NCBI GenBank assembly: GCA_002293365.1
Contig: DBDD01000283.1
Location: 162-7,250, forward strand
DNA length: 7,089 bases
Direction: 5' to 3'
DNA from: Christensenella sp. UBA941
GTDB lineage: Bacteria; Bacillota; Clostridia; Christensenellales; UBA941
Under the pieces are notes generated by a model. That model was not told the DNA's origin. It made no database searches and saw only the letters and a program-made list of their open reading frames with translations. Made by a program: the position numbers and the translations under genes. Below are positions 5,234-7,089 of this stretch, piece after piece. The stretch's first letter is position 1. Every line of letters starts with the position of its first letter.

Positions 5234-5938
5234 CTACCATTCTACGTCGTGAACGGACAGGGGATTTTCGTTCGTTTCGAAGCGTTCGATTTGCCCGCTC
5301 TTCATGCGCAACAGTACGTCCGCCGTCGGGGCCAAGGCGCTGTTATGCGTGACGACGATAACCGTCTTTTTGCGCTCGCGGCAAATATCGGAAAGCAGCG
5401 CCAGTATCGCCTTGCCCGTCTTGTAGTCCAAAGCGCCGGTGGGCTCGTCGCATAGCAGTATGTCCGGGTTTTTCGCCAATGCCCTCGCTATGGCGACGCG
5501 CTGCTGTTCGCCGCCGGATAGCTGCGAAGGGAAGTTTTTCAGCCGTTCGGACAATCCGACCGTCGCCAAGACCTCCCGCGCGTCCAAAGGATCCGGGCAT
5601 ATCTCGCTCGCCAGCTCGACGTTTTCGAGTACGGATAGGTTCGGCATTAGATTGTAGAATTGAAAAACGAAACCGACGCTGTCGCGCCGGTATTTCGTCA
5701 GCTTGCCCTTGCTGAATTTTGAAATCTCGTTGCCGCGCACGACGACGGAGCCGGACGTGGGCGTATCCATACCGCCGAGGATATTCAAAACAGTCGACTT
5801 GCCCGCGCCGGAAGCGCCCAGTATTATGGCATACTTGCCTACTGGCAGCTCGAAGCTGATGTGGTCGACGGCCGTAATGGTCGTCTCGCCCATCGTGTAT
5901 TGTTTGACCAGATCGGTTATGCGAACCGCTGTTTCCAA
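5234..5938 (-). CDS. ABC transporter ATP-binding protein, MacB/LolD type
   Basis: The 234-residue ATPase has all nucleotide-binding motifs. Counting from the chosen start: Walker A GASGAGKST (41-49), Q-loop Q93 in FVFQFYNLMPN, signature LSGGEQQRVAIARAL (140-154), Walker B ILLCDEP (160-166), D-loop GALD (168-171) and switch histidine H198 in VVTHN. The sequence matches the MacB/LolD/FtsE-like group that pairs with FtsX-type permeases, which is what follows downstream. It should act at the inner face of the membrane, powering the permease encoded by the next gene. I prefer a TTG start at 5936-5938 because AAGGAG lies six bases before it. An in-frame ATG at 5960-5962 would add MQPRRSHH but has no ribosome binding site and would place AAGGAG inside the gene. 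The stop codon TAG is at 5234-5236. Confidence 0.95.
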   Translation of the reverse strand: METAVRITDLVKQYTMGETTITAVDHISFELPVGKYAIILGASGAGKSTVLNILGGMDTPTSGSVVVRGNEISKFSKGKLTKYRRDSVGFVFQFYNLMPNLSVLENVELASEICPDPLDAREVLATVGLSERLKNFPSQLSGGEQQRVAIARALAKNPDILLCDEPTGALDYKTGKAILALLSDICRERKKTVIVVTHNSALAPTADVLLRMKSGQIERFETNENPLSVHDVEW

Positions 5939-5971
5939 ATGATGGCTCCTTCGGGGTTGCATTTTGGGTCG

Positions 5972-5996
5972 CGGGCGATTAATAATCGCCCCTACC
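5972..5996 (+). repeat. Palindromic repeat, diverged copy 4
   Basis: GGGCGATT (5973-5980), loop AAT, AATCGCCC (5984-5991), then CTACC. Length, stem length, loop length and flanks equal those of the copies at 830-854 and 5142-5219. The two inner stem pairs differ, and both changes are compensated on the other arm. It lies 34 bp upstream of the ATPase start, probably in the 5' leader of the transporter mRNA, with no gene between. Confidence 0.75.
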
Positions 5997-6070
5997 GGTT
6001 TTGGGTCACGGCCATATTGTGCGTCATATTTGCGCCGTTCATGCCGCGCGCGAGCCTAAAAGAATATTTT

Positions 6071-6098
6071 AACATAGTGTATCGCTTTATGCTATGTT
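6071..6098. promoter_or_regulatory. Dyad of 7-bp arms in the divergent intergenic region
   Basis: AACATAG (6071-6077) and CTATGTT (6092-6098) are inverted copies separated by 14 bp, in the AT-rich part of the 376-bp gap between the ATPase gene and rplM. It may be an operator for the transporter operon, whose promoter should lie in this area, or a weak hairpin. I could not find a convincing -35/-10 pair for the transporter; TAAAAT on the minus strand next to the dyad lacks a good -35. Confidence 0.3.
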
Positions 6099-6171
6099 TT
6101 GAGAAGTATTGGAGAGCGAACCCCGCAAAGGACGCCGCTACACACTTCGCCCGGATTCTGTTTTTTGACAC

Positions 6172-6200
6172 TTGACAATACCCCTTTCAGCCTATAAAAT
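6172..6200 (+). promoter_or_regulatory. Promoter of rplM-rpsI
   Basis: TTGACA (6172-6177) and TAAAAT (6195-6200) are separated by an ideal 17 bp. A second TTGACA lies seven bases further upstream (6165-6170) but is too far from this -10 to fit well. Transcription should begin near 6207, leaving a leader of about 108 bases before rplM. Confidence 0.8.
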
Positions 6201-6203
6201 ATG

Positions 6204-6300
6204 AAAGCTGCAAACTTAGGTCGCCCCGGGCCGGGTTTGGACGATATCGATAAACGGCTTTGTTTTGCGTACCGGAACATACGCTTGGCGAAGCGAAATA
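6204..6300 (+). promoter_or_regulatory. Structured 5' leader of rplM, candidate L13 autoregulatory leader
   Basis: Possible helices are AAAGC (6204-6208) with GCTTT (6257-6261), CAAAC (6211-6215) with GTTTG (6235-6239), and GCGTA (6267-6271) with TACGC (6280-6284). The last competes with CGCTT (6282-6286) paired to AAGCG (6291-6295), because both use 6282-6284; the second form ends nine bases before the ribosome binding site. An L13 leader RNA family is known upstream of rplM-rpsI in Firmicutes, so autoregulation by a ribosomal protein is plausible. I cannot confirm that this sequence fits that family model. Confidence 0.4.
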
Positions 6301-6314
6301 TTTGGAGGCAGAAG

Positions 6315-6755
6315 ATGAAAACCTATATGCCTAAGGGCGACGCCATTTCGCGCAAATGGTTCGTTGTCGATGCGGATGGCATGGTATTGGGCAGGCTTGC
6401 CTCGCAAGTCGCAGCGATACTTCGCGGCAAGCATAAGCCGACGTTTACGCCGCACGCCGACATGGGCGATCATGTAATCATATTAAACGCCGATAAGGTC
6501 GTTTTAACCGGGCGCAAGCTCGACCAGAAATTCTATCGCAAGCATTCGGGCTATCCGGGCGGCTTAAAGGAAACGCCGTACCGACAGCTCATGCAAAAGA
6601 AGCCGGAATTCGCAGTTTCAGAGGCGATCCGCTGCATGATGCCGAAGGGCCCGCTGGGCCGCGCGATGTTCCGGAAGCTCAAAGTCTATAGCGGAAGCGA
6701 ACATACTCATCAGGCGCAGCAGCCGGAAGAGCTCAAGCTCGTGGGAGGTAAATAA
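6315..6755 (+). CDS. rplM: Ribosomal protein L13 (uL13)
   Basis: The 146-residue product (E. coli L13 has 142) is a full-length uL13 of the large ribosomal subunit. It shows the family's RKWFVVDADGMVLGRLASQVA (13-33), LRGKHKPTFTPHADMGDHVIILNADKVVLTGRKLDQKFYRKHSGYPGG (36-83) and MMPKGPLGRAMFRKLKVYSGSEHTHQAQQPE (108-138). The start is ATG 6315, with GGAGG (6304-6308) six bases upstream; the longer in-frame reading from 6201 would begin inside the promoter and is not used. The stop codon TAA (6753-6755) shares its last A with the rpsI start codon, so the two are translationally coupled, as usual for this conserved pair. Confidence 0.99.
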   Translation: MKTYMPKGDAISRKWFVVDADGMVLGRLASQVAAILRGKHKPTFTPHADMGDHVIILNADKVVLTGRKLDQKFYRKHSGYPGGLKETPYRQLMQKKPEFAVSEAIRCMMPKGPLGRAMFRKLKVYSGSEHTHQAQQPEELKLVGGK

Positions 6756-7089
6756 TGGCTAAAGTTCAGTATTTAGGCACGGGCAGGCGCAAGAAGTCCA
6801 TCGCGCGCGTGCGTTTATCCCCCGGGACGGGCAATGTAATTATCAACAAGCGCGAGCTCGACGATTATTTCGGCTTGGAAACGCTGAAGATGCTCGTTCG
6901 CGCGCCGTTGACGCTTACGAACACGCTCGGTAAGTTCGACGTCGCTGTTAACGTCTGCGGCGGCGGCACGACTGGCCAAGCCGGCGCGATCCGGCACGGC
7001 ATTTCGAGGGCGCTGCTTTCGGCCGATCCGGAGCTGAAGGCGACGCTGAAAAAGGCCGGCTACCTGACGCGCGACCCGAGAATGAAGGA
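6755..7089 (+). CDS. rpsI: Ribosomal protein S9 (uS9), C-terminus beyond window
   Basis: The first 111 codons are visible: MAKVQYLGTGRRKKSIARVRL (1-21) with the typical GTGRRK(K/T)S-A-RV motif, then GNVIINKRELDDYFG (26-40), and GGGTTGQAGAIRHGISRALL (69-88), which is diagnostic for S9. It ends at LTRDPRMK, so only the last 20 or so residues, including the basic KR tail that reaches the P-site tRNA, are missing. GGGAGGT (6743-6749) inside the end of rplM is its ribosome binding site, and the start overlaps the rplM stop by one base. Confidence 0.99.
   Translation, partial: MAKVQYLGTGRRKKSIARVRLSPGTGNVIINKRELDDYFGLETLKMLVRAPLTLTNTLGKFDVAVNVCGGGTTGQAGAIRHGISRALLSADPELKATLKKAGYLTRDPRMK

Noticed and set aside
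6201..6314. Longer rplM reading with 38 extra N-terminal codons
   Set aside because: It would start within the promoter and upstream of the expected transcription start; ATG 6315 has an ideal ribosome binding site and the usual L13 N-terminus.

Overview
The window looks like chromosomal DNA from a Gram-positive-type bacterium, most likely an uncultured (possibly gut) member of the Clostridia. This is inferred from consensus TTGACA/TATAAT promoters, strong AGGAGG-type ribosome binding sites, the rplM-rpsI pair and the style of the two-gene FtsX-type ABC transporter. No rRNA, tRNA, CRISPR array or complete insertion sequence is visible.

Layout from left to right. (1) 1-584, minus strand: the N-terminal 194 residues of a prohibitin-like SPFH membrane protein, cut by the window edge. 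(2) 585-874: an intergenic stretch rich in palindromes, including a perfect 15-bp hairpin and one copy of a 25-bp palindromic repeat that recurs elsewhere in the window. (3) 875-1717, minus: a pirin-family cupin with intact metal ligands and a clear promoter. (4) 1718-1895: a divergent promoter region. (5) 1896-2264, plus: two tandem, paralogous proteins of 50 and 49 residues with no recognised family. (6) 2293-2790, minus: a HicB-type antitoxin gene with a near-perfect promoter, a palindrome inside the promoter spacer, and, where hicA should be, only an eight-codon reading frame that resembles a HicA N-terminus. (7) 2791-5938, minus: an ABC transporter, ATPase first and then an eight-helix FtsX-type permease, with a 78-bp inverted-repeat element between the two genes. 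(8) 5939-6314: a divergent intergenic region with a variant of the palindromic repeat, a dyad, a strong promoter and a structured leader. (9) 6315-7089, plus: rplM and the start of rpsI, overlapping by one base.

The genes fall into separate units. rplM-rpsI is a translationally coupled ribosomal operon. The ABC pair forms a complete exporter or mechanotransmission-type transporter. The prohibitin and pirin genes share a strand but are separated by palindromes that could end transcription. The most interesting material is between the genes: an apparently orphaned HicB with a collapsed hicA in front of it, a dispersed palindromic repeat whose copies show compensatory stem changes, and the unannotated pair of tandem small proteins.
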